Of a stretch of 64,000 nucleotides of DNA, positions 62,524 to 64,000 are shown piece by piece. The position numbers and the translations under genes were made by a program. The notes under the pieces are model-generated. The model had not been told where the DNA came from. It ran no database searches and worked only from the letters and a program-made list of their open reading frames with translations. Each line of letters opens with the position of its first letter. Positions within the stretch are counted from its first letter, which is position 1. This stretch comes from Sphingobacterium hungaricum (GTDB lineage: Bacteria > Bacteroidota > Bacteroidia > Sphingobacteriales > Sphingobacteriaceae): the NCBI RefSeq assembly GCF_015210005.1, contig NZ_MU158698.1:2961273-3025272 (forward strand), in the 5' to 3' direction.

Positions 62524-64000
62524 ATGAAAAAAATACTTTTACTATTCTTCGCTTTAATGGGTGTAACAATTCTTGTGAATGCTCAAATTACTACAGGAAA
62601 TCTTTCGGGATCAGTAAGCGACCATTTGGGAGTTCCAATTGAACAGGCTACTATTCGTGCAACGCATTTGCCGACCGGAACTGTTTATACAATTTCGTCC
62701 AACGCTACAGGACGATTTAATTTGGCCAACTTAAGGGTGGGAGGGCCTTATAAAGTTGACATCTCCTATGTAGGAAAAGAACCTTTGGTTTATAATGACG
62801 TATATATCCAATTATCTCAGCCTTATCTGCTAAATGCTATTTTCGGTGATAGCAACACAGCAATTGAAGTTGTTACCGTGACTGGTCATTTGTCAAATAC
62901 ACAAAAGAACGGGACTTCTACTGTCATAAATCGAACGCAGATTGCCAACCTGCCTTCCATATCCAGAAGCGTCAATGATTTTACGCGATTAACGCCTCAA
63001 GCTAATGGAACGTCGATTGGAGGAGGAAATTATCGGTCGAATAACTTTTCTGTCGATGGAGCGAATTTTAACAACCAATTTGGCATCGGGCAGAATATTC
63101 CGGCAAACGGCTCGCCAATATCCATCGATGCGATTGAACAAATTGTAGTCAATTTAACGCCGTTCGACGTTCGTGAATCTGGGTTTACTGGTGCTGCAGT
63201 AAATGCTGTAACCCGATCAGGAACAAACAATTTTTTTGGATCGGCTTTTTATGCTGGTCGATCGGATAATCAGCAAGGAACTCGAGTAGAAGATGTTTCT
63301 GTACCTTTTAGCAAATTACAAGAAAAGCAATATGGTTTTAGTTTGGGAGGACCAATTATCAAAAACAAACTCTTTTTCTTCGTCAATTTAGAACAAAATA
63401 AAACGCTTACTCCAGGACCAACGAAAATTGCTTCTATTAATGAGTCGGATTATGGAACTGAAACTTATTTTGCCCGACCAACTGAAAAGTTTTTGAATGA
63501 GGTAAGTAGTTATTTAATCAATTCGTATGGTTACGATCCAGGTCCATATCAAGGTTATTCTAACAATAGTAATAATGATAAAATATTTGCTAAAATTGAT
63601 TGGAACATATCAGACAATCATAAAATTAATTTCAGGTACAATCAAGTTTTAGCTAAGACACCTCAAACAATTAGTAGTTCTTTTACGGGATCTGGTATAA
63701 ACAGTACTGGATTAAGCAGAACTGGTGACAATACCATACATTTTAGCAATTCAAATTATTACCAAGAAACAAACTTGTTTTCGGCTGTTGCTGAATATAC
63801 CGGTTTATGGGGAAATACCAATAATACGGTACGGCTTTCTTACGTCAACCAAAATGAACCACGTTCTTATGATGGTGGTGAATTTCCTTTAGTGGATATC
63901 AAACAAGATGAAAATATTATCACAACTTTTGGTACAGAACCATTTTCCTATGGTAATCTGCGCGATGTGGAAACTTGGACAGCTTATTGGGATGGAAAGT
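62524..64000 (+). CDS. Oar-like TonB-dependent receptor (3' end outside window)
   Basis: An open frame of 492 codons runs from the ATG at 62524 to the window edge. It begins with signal peptide MKKILLLFFALMGVTILVNAQ and repeats every domain of the preceding gene: CarboxypepD_reg-like part (TGNLSGSVSDHLGVPIEQATIRATHLPTGTVY), plug (SISRSVNDFTRLTPQANGTSIGGGNYRSNNFSVDGANFNNQF), and early barrel strands (EKQYGFSLGGPIIKNKLFFFVNLEQNKT). The plug region is nearly identical to the upstream paralogue, the N-terminal domain less so. It is a tandem duplicate; its ligand and full length are unknown. Confidence 0.9.
   Translation, partial: MKKILLLFFALMGVTILVNAQITTGNLSGSVSDHLGVPIEQATIRATHLPTGTVYTISSNATGRFNLANLRVGGPYKVDISYVGKEPLVYNDVYIQLSQPYLLNAIFGDSNTAIEVVTVTGHLSNTQKNGTSTVINRTQIANLPSISRSVNDFTRLTPQANGTSIGGGNYRSNNFSVDGANFNNQFGIGQNIPANGSPISIDAIEQIVVNLTPFDVRESGFTGAAVNAVTRSGTNNFFGSAFYAGRSDNQQGTRVEDVSVPFSKLQEKQYGFSLGGPIIKNKLFFFVNLEQNKTLTPGPTKIASINESDYGTETYFARPTEKFLNEVSSYLINSYGYDPGPYQGYSNNSNNDKIFAKIDWNISDNHKINFRYNQVLAKTPQTISSSFTGSGINSTGLSRTGDNTIHFSNSNYYQETNLFSAVAEYTGLWGNTNNTVRLSYVNQNEPRSYDGGEFPLVDIKQDENIITTFGTEPFSYGNLRDVETWTAYWDGK

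Noticed and set aside
1-64000. CRISPR arrays, tRNA or rRNA genes, insertion sequences with transposases, and prophage genes.
   Set aside because: I found no regularly spaced repeats, cloverleaf sequences, transposase motifs or phage structural genes anywhere in the window.

Overview
The window reads as a chromosomal segment of a Bacteroidota member, most likely a Sphingobacteriaceae (Sphingobacterium/Pedobacter type). The pointers are a moderate-to-low G+C content, promoters of the form TTG-N19..23-TAnnTTTG, a SusC/SusD polysaccharide utilisation locus, Oar-type TonB receptors, many Bacteroidota-only families (DUF3098, DUF4249, DUF4296, DUF4783, PG_1098-type methyltransferase) and a bacillithiol gene (bshB1). 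The genus is an inference; no rRNA or tRNA gene is present to confirm it.

Layout. 1-8.4 kb: the end of a glutathione peroxidase gene, bshB1, a minus-strand core operon ftsX-DUF3098-uppP-truB-ribF, and leuS. leuS carries a 471-bp in-frame insert that encodes a DUF559 nuclease-like domain and is bounded by G/C-rich inverted repeats. 8-10.2 kb: small secreted proteins, one of them frameshifted. 10.2-19.1 kb: a minus-strand tripartite ABC efflux operon (membrane fusion protein, ATPase, permease, TolC) divergent from an NtrC-type response regulator/histidine kinase pair. Two short copies of the leuS-insert terminus and three A-rich repeats lie in the efflux operon. 19.1-20.4 kb: ribE (riboflavin synthase) and a gene-free stretch with two probable small-RNA units.

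20.4-30.9 kb: a polysaccharide utilisation locus with GH2, GH20 and GH29 enzymes, SusC, and a SusD gene broken by an in-frame TAG. The set suggests use of fucosylated beta-galactoside/N-acetylhexosamine glycans. The same bipartite LacI-like operator precedes the enzyme block and the susC/susD block. 31.1-34.2 kb: a TonB receptor with a DUF4249 lipoprotein. 34.2-45.1 kb: housekeeping genes (polysaccharide deacetylase, HHH protein, apt, terC, DUF3999/DUF2339 pair, gpmI, DUF4783, nadC, plsY). 45.1-50.6 kb: an M48 lipoprotein protease, then an ABC ATPase coupled to a permease/M1-peptidase fusion. 50.6-58.4 kb: PG_1098-type methyltransferase, aspartate kinase, DUF3298 lipoprotein, GNAT, YggS, DUF4296 lipoprotein, mutS2. 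58.9 kb to the end: two tandem Oar-like TonB receptors, the second cut by the window edge.

The most unusual item is the leuS insert: a nuclease-domain element living in-frame inside an essential gene, with related short repeats elsewhere in the window. Next are the paired operators, the amber-interrupted susD and the twin small-RNA units. All functional calls rest on reading motifs by eye; no database search was run.
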